A stretch of DNA of 51,012 nucleotides from Gammaproteobacteria bacterium. Its GTDB lineage: Bacteria; Pseudomonadota; Gammaproteobacteria; Steroidobacterales; GCA-2729495. Numbering within the stretch: position 1 is the first letter of the stretch; every line of letters starts with the position of its first letter. The stretch lies in contig JASJBD010000002.1 of the NCBI GenBank assembly GCA_030066665.1, forward strand, positions 1 through 51,012, in the 5' to 3' direction. The translations under genes and the position numbers were made by a program. The notes under the pieces were generated by a model. That model did no database searches. It worked only from the letters and a program-made list of their open reading frames with translations, and was not told the DNA's origin. Positions 33,412 to 42,521 of the stretch are shown in pieces.

Positions 33412-34584
33412 CTAAGGCTCGCTTACCGGCAGGGCCACGAAGAATGTGGCCCCAGCCACCGGGTTATTGAAGAAATCAAGTGTACCGCCGTGGGCCGCAA
33501 TAATGGAACGACAGATGGCGAGGCCCATGCCCATGCCGGACTCCTTGGTCGTGAAAAACGGCGTAAACAGATGCGCTGCTGCCGCCGCGCTGACGCCGCA
33601 ACCACGGTCGGTGATGCTGATGCGGACCTGTTTTTCGTCGAGCCAGGCGCGCAGGTCGAGGCGTCTGCCGGTCTCGGCCAGATCCTGCATGGAGTCCACG
33701 CCGTTGCGTATCAGGTTCAGCAGGACCTGCTGAATCTGGATCCGATCCGCCATGATCGACGGTAAATCGTCTTCTACCAGTATCCGGAAGTCGACGTGAT
33801 TTGCCTTGGTGTCCATTCTTGCCAATGGCAGGATTTCTGTGATCATCTCGTCGACGGCGACCAGTTCGTGTTCACCCGTGCGACTGCGCGCGAAATCGCG
33901 GATTCTCTGGATGATCTCGCCGGCCCGATGTGCCTGCATGCCGATTTCCTGCAACGCCTTGCGCAGATCGTCCTGCGCCACCGCGCTATCCTGATCGAGG
34001 AGGCGCTTTCCGGCGGAGGTGTAGTTGGAAATGGCTGCCAGCGGCTGATTGAGCTCGTGCGCCAGGGCGGCTGCCATTTCACCCATCGTTGTCAGGCGGC
34101 TGGCGTGGTTCATGAGGGCGCGCTGCCGCAGCGCCTCTTCTTCCGCGCGCTTTTGTACCGTCAGGTCGCGAATCAAGCCGACGAAATGCAGGCGATCGTG
34201 GACACGCGCTTCGCCAATCGATAATGAAACGGGGAACACCGTGCCATCCTTGCGTTTGGCATCCACCTCCCGTCCGATACCGATGATTCTGCGCTTGCCG
34301 GTGTTGAGATAATTTCTGATGTAGCGGCCATGTGCGCGCGCGTCCGGCCTGGTCATGATCATATCGATACGCTGGCCGACCAATTCCGCCTCGGTGTAAC
34401 CAAACAGGTCCTCGGTGGCCTGGTTCACGCGCAAGATCGTGCCACGTGCGTCAGAAATCACGATGCCGTCCACGGCCGCATCCAGCAGCGCGTCGAACTC
34501 AGCCGCATCAAATGCTGACACATCGGCCGCTGATTCGATCTCCGGCGCGGCCGTGTTCACGCCCGGTTTGGGTATGGAACTCAT
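33412..34584 (-). CDS. fixL: FixL-like PAS histidine kinase with conserved haem-site histidine
   Basis: About 390 residues from ATG 34584. The PAS domain spans about 27-142. His85 in RAHGRYIRNY and Arg105 in IIGIGR are 20 apart, the same spacing as the haem ligand His200 and the oxygen-signalling Arg220 of Bradyrhizobium FixL, and the segments between are alike. The kinase has H176 in ALAHELNQPLAAISN, an N box NLIRNGVDSM and G boxes GCGVS and GMGMGL. No transmembrane segment is seen, so it is a soluble oxygen-sensor kinase, inferred from the haem site. Confidence 0.85.
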   Translation of the reverse strand: MSSIPKPGVNTAAPEIESAADVSAFDAAEFDALLDAAVDGIVISDARGTILRVNQATEDLFGYTEAELVGQRIDMIMTRPDARAHGRYIRNYLNTGKRRIIGIGREVDAKRKDGTVFPVSLSIGEARVHDRLHFVGLIRDLTVQKRAEEEALRQRALMNHASRLTTMGEMAAALAHELNQPLAAISNYTSAGKRLLDQDSAVAQDDLRKALQEIGMQAHRAGEIIQRIRDFARSRTGEHELVAVDEMITEILPLARMDTKANHVDFRILVEDDLPSIMADRIQIQQVLLNLIRNGVDSMQDLAETGRRLDLRAWLDEKQVRISITDRGCGVSAAAAAHLFTPFFTTKESGMGMGLAICRSIIAAHGGTLDFFNNPVAGATFFVALPVSEP

Positions 34585-34701
34585 CGCCACATAACGATAC
34601 AAGTCCCGGACGTGGGCTGCCAGCGATGAGGAAATGGGGTACAGGCGCCGGAAAAGTGAACGGACGGGGGAGCTCCGACGCCTGACCCCTGCAAAATCTG
34701 C

Positions 34702-35679
34702 CTAGGCGGTCAGCTCCATGAAGTCTCCTGCCTGGGCGTGATAGGTCACCGGACTCTCGAAGGCCGGCGGCTTGATGATCAGGACGTCGCATGGCAAATG
34801 ATCCAGCACACGCTCCGCGGTGCTGCCAACGGCCGCATGCTTCAGGCGACTGCGCGCAACCGATCCCATCACGACGAGTCCTGCGCCGAGTTTGCGTGCC
34901 AGCGCCGGCAGGAGTTCTGCGGGGCTGCCGGACAGGACGTGAATCTGCGCTTGCTCGTACCCGCGGTCCTTGACCAGGTTCGCAAACGCTTCTTCGTGCG
35001 CGCGGCGCACGCGGTTGTCGATGTCTTCTACCGGCAACGGTGACGGTGCCATCGCAAATGCGCCAGCACGCGCGATATCGGGCGTTGTGTCATAACCGTG
35101 ATAAACGTGCAGTCGACCATGCAGGCTCTCCTTCAACTGGCCAGCGAGATCGAGGATGGCGTCATCGAGTGAGGCCGGTTTCTCGAACTCGTGCATCGGG
35201 TCGACCGCCGCGAGAATCGTCGGGAATGAAATCTCTTCCGGTTTCACCAGCCACAACGGCACCGGGCAATCCCGAATCAGATGCCAGTCGGTGTTCGTGA
35301 ACAGGCTTCGCGACAGCGCTGAATGATGATGGGTGTCTTTGAGCAGGAAGCGGGGCTCACTCCGCAGTACCTCGCGAACGATTGCCTCCTGCAAGGGTGC
35401 GTCCCAGACGACCTTGATGCTGACTGTGATCTGCTCACTGTCGAGGTCGCGGGCCAGGGATTTCAGGTAGCCCAATTGATGATTCAGCTGTGCTCGCCGC
35501 ACTGCCTCGCGTTCTTCGCCGCCGAATAGCCGGCTGCCGGCAAAGCGCGGATCGTGCTGACAGATCAGTAGCTCGAGATCGCAGCCGAAGGCGTCAGCAA
35601 GCGAGGCACCACGCGCCACTGCCGGCTGTTCCGCCGCGGTGGGATCCACCACCACGAGAATCTTGTCACGTCCGCTCAT
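34702..35679 (-). CDS. Tandem universal stress protein (UspE-like)
   Basis: A 325-residue protein. Two UspA domains are joined: the first starts KILVVVDPTAAEQP and the second TILAAVDPMHEFEKP with the ATP-loop-like GSVARSRLKHAAVGSTAERV (GX2GX9GS type). Length matches UspE. Such proteins aid survival of stress and low oxygen. It has AAGGGCA before the ATG. The preceding 35680-35837 gap holds divergent promoters that I cannot define. Confidence 0.9.
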   Translation of the reverse strand: MSGRDKILVVVDPTAAEQPAVARGASLADAFGCDLELLICQHDPRFAGSRLFGGEEREAVRRAQLNHQLGYLKSLARDLDSEQITVSIKVVWDAPLQEAIVREVLRSEPRFLLKDTHHHSALSRSLFTNTDWHLIRDCPVPLWLVKPEEISFPTILAAVDPMHEFEKPASLDDAILDLAGQLKESLHGRLHVYHGYDTTPDIARAGAFAMAPSPLPVEDIDNRVRRAHEEAFANLVKDRGYEQAQIHVLSGSPAELLPALARKLGAGLVVMGSVARSRLKHAAVGSTAERVLDHLPCDVLIIKPPAFESPVTYHAQAGDFMELTA

Positions 35680-35837
35680 TGCCCTTGGAATAAAAAGACC
35701 CCTCAATCTGTTTTTGTAAACCTGGCCCGGGGACCTCGCTATTCGCTGATTCTCGTACCCGACTGCGGAAAATCCGGATTGACGGTTTTTCGGGTGCCGC
35801 AGTGGACGGCAGTGTTCATTGTTCTTAGTCTCAGCCG

Positions 35838-36470
35838 ATGACTGGTTCTTCGCGGCTGCGGAACTCACGTGTCGCCGCCCTGCTGCTGGCCGCCGGTGAG
35901 GGCAGCCGGTTCGGGGCGCTGAAGCAGTTGGCTGTGCTCGACGGCGAGTCGCTGGTGCTGCGAGCTGCAAGGGCCGCGGCCGCGGCCGTCGATGCCGGCG
36001 TCTGGGTGGTGACCGGCGCGGGCCATGACGACGTGGCCCAGGCCTTGCGTGATGAGGCGGCAACCTTGGTGCGCAATGCCGATTGGCGCGCGGGTATGGG
36101 CAGTTCTATACGTTGTGGTATCCGGGCGCTCAACGGCAAAGTCGATGCGGTTTTGATTACGTTGGCGGATCAGCCCGGCGTGGGCGCGGCCGACCTGGCG
36201 CGACTGGTGGCCTGCTGGCGCGAGGCACCTGACCGGCCAGCCGCCGCGCTGATTGCTGGTCTCCCCGGCGCGCCGGCAGTTGTCCCGGCGCGCTGGTTTC
36301 CCGCGCTGCTGGATCTCGCCGATGATGCCGGTGCGCGCGAATTGCTGCGTAGCGGAATCGACTACACTGCCGTCGATCTGCCGGCGGCTGCGGACGACAT
36401 CGATACGCCGTCTGATTTGCACAGCTTTGCGCAGCGTTTGCGCTTGTCTCCGGGCGAACCCGGCACGTAA
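35838..36470 (+). CDS. mocA: MocA-like molybdopterin cytidylyltransferase (MobA-like NTP transferase)
   Basis: A 210-residue nucleotidyltransferase. The N-terminal LLLAAGEGSRFGALKQL is the nucleotide-binding signature, and ITLADQPGVGAADL with DDIDTPSDL are typical of the MocA/MobA-like group. MocA attaches CMP to molybdopterin for enzymes of the xanthine dehydrogenase family. The neighbours moaD-moaE support a cofactor role. No such molybdoenzyme is in the window. Confidence 0.85.
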   Translation: MTGSSRLRNSRVAALLLAAGEGSRFGALKQLAVLDGESLVLRAARAAAAAVDAGVWVVTGAGHDDVAQALRDEAATLVRNADWRAGMGSSIRCGIRALNGKVDAVLITLADQPGVGAADLARLVACWREAPDRPAAALIAGLPGAPAVVPARWFPALLDLADDAGARELLRSGIDYTAVDLPAAADDIDTPSDLHSFAQRLRLSPGEPGT

Positions 36471-36480
36471 CCTAGCCTGC

Positions 36481-36720
36481 ATGAATGAGATCAAGGTGGA
36501 GTATTTTGCCGCGCTGCGGGAGCACACGGGCTTGGGCGCGGAACAGGTGCGGACCGCGGCGCGGACCGCGGCGGAGCTGTTTGCAGAGCTCGACGCTCGC
36601 TACGGATTCCCGGAAATGGGCCGCCTCAAAGTTGCGGTCAACGATGAATTCGGTGACTGGGACAGCAATCTCGCGGACGGGGACTCGGTGGTCTTCATTC
36701 CTCCGGTGGCCGGCGGATGA
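36481..36720 (+). CDS. moaD: Molybdopterin synthase small subunit MoaD
   Basis: A 79-residue ubiquitin-like protein starting at ATG 36481. It ends FIPPVAGG; the C-terminal Gly-Gly becomes a thiocarboxylate that donates sulfur to precursor Z. The first strand IKVEYFAALREHTG is typical. The stop overlaps the moaE ATG (ATGA). Confidence 0.92.
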   Translation: MNEIKVEYFAALREHTGLGAEQVRTAARTAAELFAELDARYGFPEMGRLKVAVNDEFGDWDSNLADGDSVVFIPPVAGG

Positions 36721-37178
36721 GCCGTTTCAGGTTTAGCCGCGAACCGCTGCGGCTGGAGGAGTGCCGCGGCGAGTTGCAGGATCCGCTTTGCGGGGGCTAC
36801 GCCAGTTTCGAAGGCTGGGTCCGGAACCACAATGAAGGCCGCGAGGTTATGCGGCTGGAATACGAAGCCTACGAAACGCTCGGCTGCAAGGAAGGCGAAC
36901 GCATTATCGCGGAGGCCATGGAAAAATTCGGTGTTGCGCGCGCAAGCTGCGTGCATCGAATCGGTTCACTGGAACTCGGCGATCTCGCTGTGTGGGTTGG
37001 CGCCAGCGCGCCGCATCGCGATGAAGCTTTCGCTGCGTGCCGTTACATCATCGACGAAGTCAAGCATCGTGTCCCGATCTGGAAAAAGGAACACTATGTC
37101 GACGGTGATTCCGGCTGGGTCAACTGCGAGCGGTGTGCCGAGCATGCGGACACGCCGCCGGTGCGGCGCACGGGCTGA
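36717..37178 (+). CDS. moaE: Molybdopterin synthase large subunit MoaE
   Basis: A 153-residue protein. It has GGYASFEGWVRNHNEGREV, the KEGERIIAEA helix, HRIGSLELGDLAVWVG and the catalytic-site segment VPIWKKEHYVDG with conserved lysines. MoaE binds precursor Z and the MoaD tails to form molybdopterin. No moaA or moaC is in the window, so the pathway starts elsewhere. Confidence 0.93.
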   Translation: MSRFRFSREPLRLEECRGELQDPLCGGYASFEGWVRNHNEGREVMRLEYEAYETLGCKEGERIIAEAMEKFGVARASCVHRIGSLELGDLAVWVGASAPHRDEAFAACRYIIDEVKHRVPIWKKEHYVDGDSGWVNCERCAEHADTPPVRRTG

Positions 37179-37194
37179 CTGAATGGTCGGCCGA

Positions 37195-38058
37195 TCAGAG
37201 TTCGGCGCGCTCTTTCTCGACGAGTTCGTCCGCGACGGACAACATATCTTCGAATGATTTCACGTCGGGGCCGTCGGTGACGTATTTCCCGTTGATGACG
37301 AGCACTGGCACGCTGCGAATCCGGTAACGTTCCGTCAGGCTCTTCGCGCGCTTCAGTTTGCTTTCAACCGCAAAGGACCGAAAAGTCTTGTCGAACTCGG
37401 CGTTGGTCACGCCGTAGGCTGCAAAAAAGTCGCGAATGTCGTCCTCGCGCACCAGCGGATTGCCGTCCTGGTGTAGCGCGTTGAAGACCGGCTCGTGCAT
37501 TTCGCCCAGCTTGCCCAAAGCCTCGGCCGTGTAGAACAGTCGCGCATGGATTTCATTCGTGGGATTCCACATCACCGGTAGACGGACGAACCGCACGTCA
37601 TCGGCCAGCGTATCTTCCCAACGGGCGAGGTAGGGATCGAAGCTGTAGCAGTGAGGGCAGCCGTACCAGAACACTTCGGTGACCTCGACACCCCCGGCGC
37701 CGCTGGCGCTGCCCTGGGCGGCGGTCAGTTGCGAATAATGCTTGCCGGCCGAGTAGCGCCACTCGGGCGTCGCGGCCTCGACCGTGTTGTCGCCACTCGC
37801 CAGCGATGGGGTGACGTCCGGACTGGTCGTTGTGTCGTCATCAGCTGGTTCGTCGCCCGGTTCGTCGATTGATTCGCCGACCGGCTCGCCGGCTTGCGGT
37901 GCATCGACCGGATCGGGGGTCGCCGGCTCGGGCGCGACTGCCGTTTGCGGCGCCGGGCCAGCGGTGTCGGCGGCCGGTGGTGTCGCATTCTCCTGGCCAC
38001 CGCAGGCAACCAGCAGAAAAACCACGGACAAGGACAGGAACTTGTGCAGCGTACTCAT
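37195..38058 (-). CDS. Lipid-anchored DsbA-like thiol:disulfide oxidoreductase
   Basis: A 287-residue protein. Lipobox LLVAC (Cys19) is followed by a low-complexity Pro/Ala/Asp/Glu/Thr linker (about 20-95) and a DsbA domain with active site CPHC at 134-137 and cis-proline in RIRSVPVLV. Classic DsbA is soluble in the periplasm, about 210 residues, so the lipid anchor and acidic linker are additions. It lies beside cytochrome c4, as dsbA does in Pseudomonas, and may help mature exported or c-type proteins. Confidence 0.88.
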   Translation of the reverse strand: MSTLHKFLSLSVVFLLVACGGQENATPPAADTAGPAPQTAVAPEPATPDPVDAPQAGEPVGESIDEPGDEPADDDTTTSPDVTPSLASGDNTVEAATPEWRYSAGKHYSQLTAAQGSASGAGGVEVTEVFWYGCPHCYSFDPYLARWEDTLADDVRFVRLPVMWNPTNEIHARLFYTAEALGKLGEMHEPVFNALHQDGNPLVREDDIRDFFAAYGVTNAEFDKTFRSFAVESKLKRAKSLTERYRIRSVPVLVINGKYVTDGPDVKSFEDMLSVADELVEKERAEL

Positions 38059-38107
38059 GATGGTTCGGCCTCGATAGTCGCGGGGCGGGGCAGTCGCAGT
38101 CTGGGTA

Positions 38108-38728
38108 TCAGCGCAATCCCTGGATATAGGAAGACACGGCCTTGATATCGTCTTCCGACAGCGCGACTGCAATGTTTCGCATCATCTGATTGGCGTCTGA
38201 CTTCCGCTCACCGCTGGCGTAGAGCCGCAGCTGCGCGGCAGTGTAAGTGGCGTGCTGGCCGGAAATCACGGGATAACCGGCGGCCGGATTGCCGCGGCCC
38301 CTGGGGCCGTGACAGGCAATGCAGGCACTGACGCCGCGGTCGATATTGCCACCGCGATAGAGACGTTCACCGTCGGTAACCAGATTCGGGTCGGCCGTGC
38401 GTGGCGTCGCGGTCTGCGACGCGTAGTAAGCCGACAAATCGGCAATGTCCTCATCGGACAGGCCCAGCGCCTGACCTGTCATCAGCACATTCGATCGTTT
38501 GCCACTTTTGTAGGCTTCGAGTGTCTTGGTCAGGTACTTGCTGTGCTGTCCGGCAATACTGGGCCACTCGGGATTCACGCTGTTGCCGTCGATGCCGTGG
38601 CAGGCAGCACAGGTGACTGATTTCTGTTTGCCGGCATCGACGGAACCGGCCGCGAGAGCGGCCCCGCTCAGCAAAAAACAAAGCCCGGTCAATAATGGGA
38701 AGCGCAGTTTCGTGGTAAGCATCGTCAT
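38108..38728 (-). CDS. Dihaem cytochrome c4
   Basis: A 206-residue protein with signal peptide ending about ALA (residue 26). Two haem domains carry CAACH (40-44) and CIACH (136-140), each with a later Met ligand (VLMTG and NQMMRN). Size and dihaem layout match cytochrome c4, a periplasmic carrier to terminal oxidases. It is divergent from engB and encoded just upstream of the DsbA-like gene. ATG 38722 is an alternative start. Confidence 0.92.
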   Translation of the reverse strand: MTMLTTKLRFPLLTGLCFLLSGAALAAGSVDAGKQKSVTCAACHGIDGNSVNPEWPSIAGQHSKYLTKTLEAYKSGKRSNVLMTGQALGLSDEDIADLSAYYASQTATPRTADPNLVTDGERLYRGGNIDRGVSACIACHGPRGRGNPAAGYPVISGQHATYTAAQLRLYASGERKSDANQMMRNIAVALSEDDIKAVSSYIQGLR

Positions 38729-38845
38729 ACAATTTGCGTCGGCGAGGGGTGGCCCGGCAAGGCGCAGCACCCGTGCTAAACTCAAACGAGCGGCGGATTC
38801 TACACCAATCGGCCAGGTTCTCGGCCACCGTAGCGGAGCGTCAGC

Positions 38846-39496
38846 ATGTCTCTCTATCCCGATGCCCGCTTCCTGATCAGTGCATTTACCGTGGACCAGT
38901 TTGTGCCGGATACCGGCGCTGAGGTCGCGTTCGCCGGGCGCTCGAATGCCGGGAAGTCCAGCGCGATCAACGCCATCGTCAACCGGCGGGGTTTTGCCCG
39001 GACCAGCAAGAGCCCTGGGCGGACACAGTTGATCAATTTCTTCGCGCTGGCGCCGGATCAGCGCCTCGTGGACCTCCCCGGCTATGGCTACGCGCGGGTC
39101 TCCCGGGCGCTACAGGACCACTGGCGCGGCTTGCTGGTCGACTACTTCGAGCATCGCCAGTCGCTGGCCGGTTTGCTGCTGGTGGTTGACTCGCGCCGCC
39201 TGTTGGGCGACTTCGACTGGCAGATGCTCGATTGGTGCCGCGATATCGACTGTCCGGTGCACGTCCTGCTAACAAAGGCTGACAAGCTGAAACGCGAAGC
39301 GGCCGCAAAAGCGCTGACCCAGGTGCGGCGGGAACTGGAAGGTATCGCCACGGTGCAGCTGTTTTCGGCGCTGAAATCCCAGGGCATCGATACGGCCCGC
39401 AGCCGGCTGCAGGAGTTCCTCGAGGGCGGACAAAAAGAGGCCTCGGACGCGGAGTACAGGGGAACGTCCGAGGCCAACTCAACCGGCTTGGGGTGA
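38846..39496 (+). CDS. engB: Ribosome-biogenesis GTPase EngB (YihA/YsxC)
   Basis: A 216-residue GTPase. G1 is GRSNAGKSS (31-39), G3 DLPGYGYARV and G4 TKADK. It is needed for 50S subunit assembly in other bacteria. The last codons (KEASDAEYRGTSEANSTGLG) form an 11-bp perfect hairpin in the DNA, so the tail may double as structure. Confidence 0.95.
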   Translation: MSLYPDARFLISAFTVDQFVPDTGAEVAFAGRSNAGKSSAINAIVNRRGFARTSKSPGRTQLINFFALAPDQRLVDLPGYGYARVSRALQDHWRGLLVDYFEHRQSLAGLLLVVDSRRLLGDFDWQMLDWCRDIDCPVHVLLTKADKLKREAAAKALTQVRRELEGIATVQLFSALKSQGIDTARSRLQEFLEGGQKEASDAEYRGTSEANSTGLG

Positions 39497-39569
39497 CCGG
39501 TTGTTATTGCCCGCTCAGGGAGGATAGCGGGGGACGCCATATGCGTCCGTACCCTTAGATTGGGTCTAA
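39439..39569. terminator. String of five hairpins between convergent engB and polA
   Basis: Perfect arms occur at 39439-39449/39465-39475 (11 bp, inside engB), 39481-39486/39497-39502 (AACCGG/CCGGTT), 39510-39515/39526-39531 (CCCGCT/AGCGGG), 39532-39537/39543-39548 (GGACGC/GCGTCC) and 39555-39559/39565-39569 (TTAGA/TCTAA). They fill the space between two converging stops, so bidirectional termination is the simplest role. No long T-run accompanies them. Confidence 0.5.
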
Positions 39570-39623
39570 TTCCGAAAGTTCAACCCGGCTGAATGCCGCG
39601 TTGCACCCTATGGCTCGGGGGCT

Positions 39624-42356
39624 TCAATGCGCCTCGTCCCAGTTCAGCCCGCTGCTGACGTCGACTTTGAGTGGCACCTTAAGATCGGCTGCGCCCGCCA
39701 TCAGTTCGACCAGCCGGCCCTGGACCTCGTCGACAATGCTCTGCCTCGCCTCGAGCACCAGCTCGTCATGAACCTGCATGATCAGGCGGGCATCGACACC
39801 GCTGTCTTCGAGCCACGCGGCCACTTCGAGCATGGCCCGCTTGATGATGTCGGCGGCGGTGCCCTGCATTGGGGCATTAATCGCGCTGCGCTCCGCATAC
39901 TGGCGGCGTTGCGCCTGCCGGGCGTTGATATCGGGCAGATATAGCCGCCGGCCGAACACGGTCTCGACAAATCCCTGCTCGTGCGCCAGTTTGCGGGTCG
40001 ACTCCATGTAGTCCTGGACACCCGGGTAGCGCGAGAAATACAGGTCTACGTAGCCCTGCGCCTCGTGCCGGCTAATGCCCAGCTGGCGGGCGAGGCCAAA
40101 GGCCGACATGCCGTAGATCAGACCGAAGTTGATTGCCTTCGCCGAACGGCGCTGATCGGCAGTCACGGCGTCGAGTGCAATACCGAAAACCTCCGCGGCG
40201 GTTGCCCGGTGGATGTCCTGGTCGTCCGCAAAGGCGTCGAGCAGGCCGGCATCGCCGGACAGGTGCGCCATGATCCGCAACTCGATCTGCGAGTAATCGG
40301 CTGCGACGAGCCGGTAGCCTTTCGGTGCAACAAAGGCCTGCCTGATCCGGCGGCCCTCGGCGGTGCGAATCGGGATGTTCTGCAGGTTCGGATCCGACGA
40401 TGACAGGCGACCGGTATTCGCGACGGCCTGGTGATACGAAGTGTGAATCCGGCCAGTCGCGTCGTTGACCTGGGCCGGGAGTTTGTCCGTGTAAGTGGAT
40501 TTGAGCTTGCTGAGGCTGCGGTAAGCGAGGATCAGTCGCGGCAGTTCGTGGTCATCTGCCAGATCCGCGAGGACATCCTCGGCGGTGGACGGCTGACCCT
40601 TTGGTGTCTTGCGCAATACGGGCAGCTCCAGTTCGTCGTACAGGATTTCTTGCAGCTGCTTCGGCGAGCCGAGGTTGAACGGCCGGCCGGCCTCATCGTG
40701 GGCCGCCTGTTCCAGGTCTGCAATCTCGTTGGCAAATTCTTTGCTGAGCCTGGCCAGCAACCTGGTATCGACCTTCACGCCCTGGTGCTCCATATCGAGC
40801 AACACCCTGACCAGTGGTTGCTCGATCTCCTGATAGACGTTGGCCACCGCGCCGGTGTTTTCGATTTGCGGCCACAGCGTTTCGTGCAGACGCAGGGCGA
40901 TATCTGCATCCTCGGCGGCGTATGGAGCTGCCTGGTCCAGCGGTACCTGGTCAAAACTAATTTGCTTTGCGCCTTTGCCGGCCACGTCCTCGAAATGGAT
41001 GGTTTCGACGCCGAGATACTTCTTCGCGACCGAATCCAGGTCGTGACGCGTGGTCGCACTGTTCAATACATAGGACTCCAGCATCGTGTCCCAGGCCATG
41101 CCCGCCAGCTCGATGCCATGGTTTCGCAGGACATGCGCGTCGTATTTCAGGTGGTGACCAATCTTTTCGACCGCTGGATCTTCCAGCCACGGCTGCAGGA
41201 TCTGCAGGACCTCGTCACGGTCGAGTTGCTTTGGCGCATCCGGCCCGCTGTGAGCAACCGGCAGATAGGCTGCTTCGCCGGGCGCGACGGCGAACGACAG
41301 GCCTACCACCTGCGCGCGCATGTAATTGAGGCTGTCGGTCTCGGTGTCGAACGCAACCCGCTGGGCCTTCTTCAGCCGTTTCATCCAGGCGGTCAGGGCC
41401 TTCTTTGTCTGGATGACGTCGTAGTCACCGGACCGGGACGTGCCGGCAACGGGCGTGTGGGCGGCATCCGGCAAACCCTCCAGCAACCGGCGCAGCTCGA
41501 GTCGACCGTAGAGTTCGCGCAGGCGCGGCAGGTCGGGCTCCGCAGGCTGCAGTGCCGCGGGCCGACTTGCCAGTTGGATGTCGCAGCGAATCGTCGCGAG
41601 GTCGCGGGACATCAGCAAGGTGTCGCGATGCTCTTCGAGTCGCTGCGCAAGACTCTTGGCACCGCGAATCTCCAGCGTCGCAACCTGGTCCAGGCCTCCC
41701 AGGATGTCGTCGACATGTTCGAAATGCTGCAGCAACGCAACCGCTGTCTTGGCACCGACCTTTGGCACGCCAGGAATATTGTCCGAGCTGTCGCCGACCA
41801 GCGCGAGGTAGTCGATGATCTGGTCGGGCCGCACGCCGAACCGCTCGACCACTCCGTCTGCATCGGTTGCGCGCGCCGTCTGTCCCGGCCCGCGCGGCAT
41901 GGTGTCGAGCAAGGTGATTCGCTCGGTGACGAGCTGCGCCATGTCCTTGTCGCCCGTGACGATGACGACGGCCATTTTTTCCCCGGCGGCGGCTGTCGCC
42001 AGCGTCCCTATCACGTCGTCGGCTTCAACACCGTCAATGCGTAACAGTGGCAGGCCACTCGCGGCAACGGCATCGAGCAAGGGCTGCACCTGGGCGCGCA
42101 ACACGTCGGGCATCGGCGGCCGGTTGGCTTTGTACTCGGCGAAGATCTCATCACGGAACGTCTTTCCCGGCGCATCGAAGACCACTGCGATATGGCTGGG
42201 CTCCAGATCGCGCTGCAGCTTGTTCAGCATGTTCAGTACGCCGTGGATTGCACCGGTCGGTTCGCCCGACGAAGTCTCGAGCTCCGGCAACGCGTGGAAC
42301 GCCCTGTACAGGTACGAAGACCCATCCACGAGCACGAGTGTCTTGGCGGCAGCCAT
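39624..42356 (-). CDS. polA: DNA polymerase I
   Basis: A 910-residue protein with three domains: an N-terminal 5'-3' nuclease (LVLVDGSSYLYRAFHALP, GDKDMAQLV, DSSDNIPGVPKVG), a 3'-5' exonuclease with RVAFDTETDSL keeping the catalytic Asp-x-Glu, and the polymerase domain (AADYSQIELRIMAHL, GLIYGMSAFGL, LIMQVHDELVLE). It is full length with intact proofreading residues. It starts three bases after the lptM stop, so it appears to be the last gene of the arginine operon, while retaining the usual engB neighbour. Confidence 0.97.
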   Translation of the reverse strand: MAAAKTLVLVDGSSYLYRAFHALPELETSSGEPTGAIHGVLNMLNKLQRDLEPSHIAVVFDAPGKTFRDEIFAEYKANRPPMPDVLRAQVQPLLDAVAASGLPLLRIDGVEADDVIGTLATAAAGEKMAVVIVTGDKDMAQLVTERITLLDTMPRGPGQTARATDADGVVERFGVRPDQIIDYLALVGDSSDNIPGVPKVGAKTAVALLQHFEHVDDILGGLDQVATLEIRGAKSLAQRLEEHRDTLLMSRDLATIRCDIQLASRPAALQPAEPDLPRLRELYGRLELRRLLEGLPDAAHTPVAGTSRSGDYDVIQTKKALTAWMKRLKKAQRVAFDTETDSLNYMRAQVVGLSFAVAPGEAAYLPVAHSGPDAPKQLDRDEVLQILQPWLEDPAVEKIGHHLKYDAHVLRNHGIELAGMAWDTMLESYVLNSATTRHDLDSVAKKYLGVETIHFEDVAGKGAKQISFDQVPLDQAAPYAAEDADIALRLHETLWPQIENTGAVANVYQEIEQPLVRVLLDMEHQGVKVDTRLLARLSKEFANEIADLEQAAHDEAGRPFNLGSPKQLQEILYDELELPVLRKTPKGQPSTAEDVLADLADDHELPRLILAYRSLSKLKSTYTDKLPAQVNDATGRIHTSYHQAVANTGRLSSSDPNLQNIPIRTAEGRRIRQAFVAPKGYRLVAADYSQIELRIMAHLSGDAGLLDAFADDQDIHRATAAEVFGIALDAVTADQRRSAKAINFGLIYGMSAFGLARQLGISRHEAQGYVDLYFSRYPGVQDYMESTRKLAHEQGFVETVFGRRLYLPDINARQAQRRQYAERSAINAPMQGTAADIIKRAMLEVAAWLEDSGVDARLIMQVHDELVLEARQSIVDEVQGRLVELMAGAADLKVPLKVDVSSGLNWDEAH

Positions 42357-42359
42357 GGT

Positions 42360-42521
42360 TCAGCGTTGTTCGTCGGCGTCGTTGTTTTCGTCGTCGGGCG
42401 GCTCGTCAGCCGGCGTTGCGTCAGCCGGTGGCTGCTCCGGTGGCAAATAGAGATCGCCCTTCAGACCGCATCCTGCCAGGGGCAGCAAGCTGCACAACAG
42501 GACGAGACGCCGATCAATCAT
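42360..42521 (-). CDS. lptM: LptM (YifL)-type small lipoprotein
   Basis: A 53-residue lipoprotein. Lipobox LPLAGC (Cys18) is followed by GLKGDLYLPPEQ, the signature of LptM, which in E. coli helps mature the LPS translocon LptD/LptE. The rest is an acidic, Pro-rich tail (ADATPADEPPDDENNDADEQ). ATG 42521 overlaps the argH stop by eight bases. Short length and position fit the family, which is often next to lysA or argH. Confidence 0.88.
   Translation of the reverse strand: MIDRRLVLLCSLLPLAGCGLKGDLYLPPEQPPADATPADEPPDDENNDADEQR

Noticed and set aside
40431-42044. Plus-strand open frame of 537 codons opposite polA
   Set aside because: It lies wholly within polA, whose motifs are clear. GC-rich third positions keep the opposite frame open; no family resemblance or ribosome site supports it.
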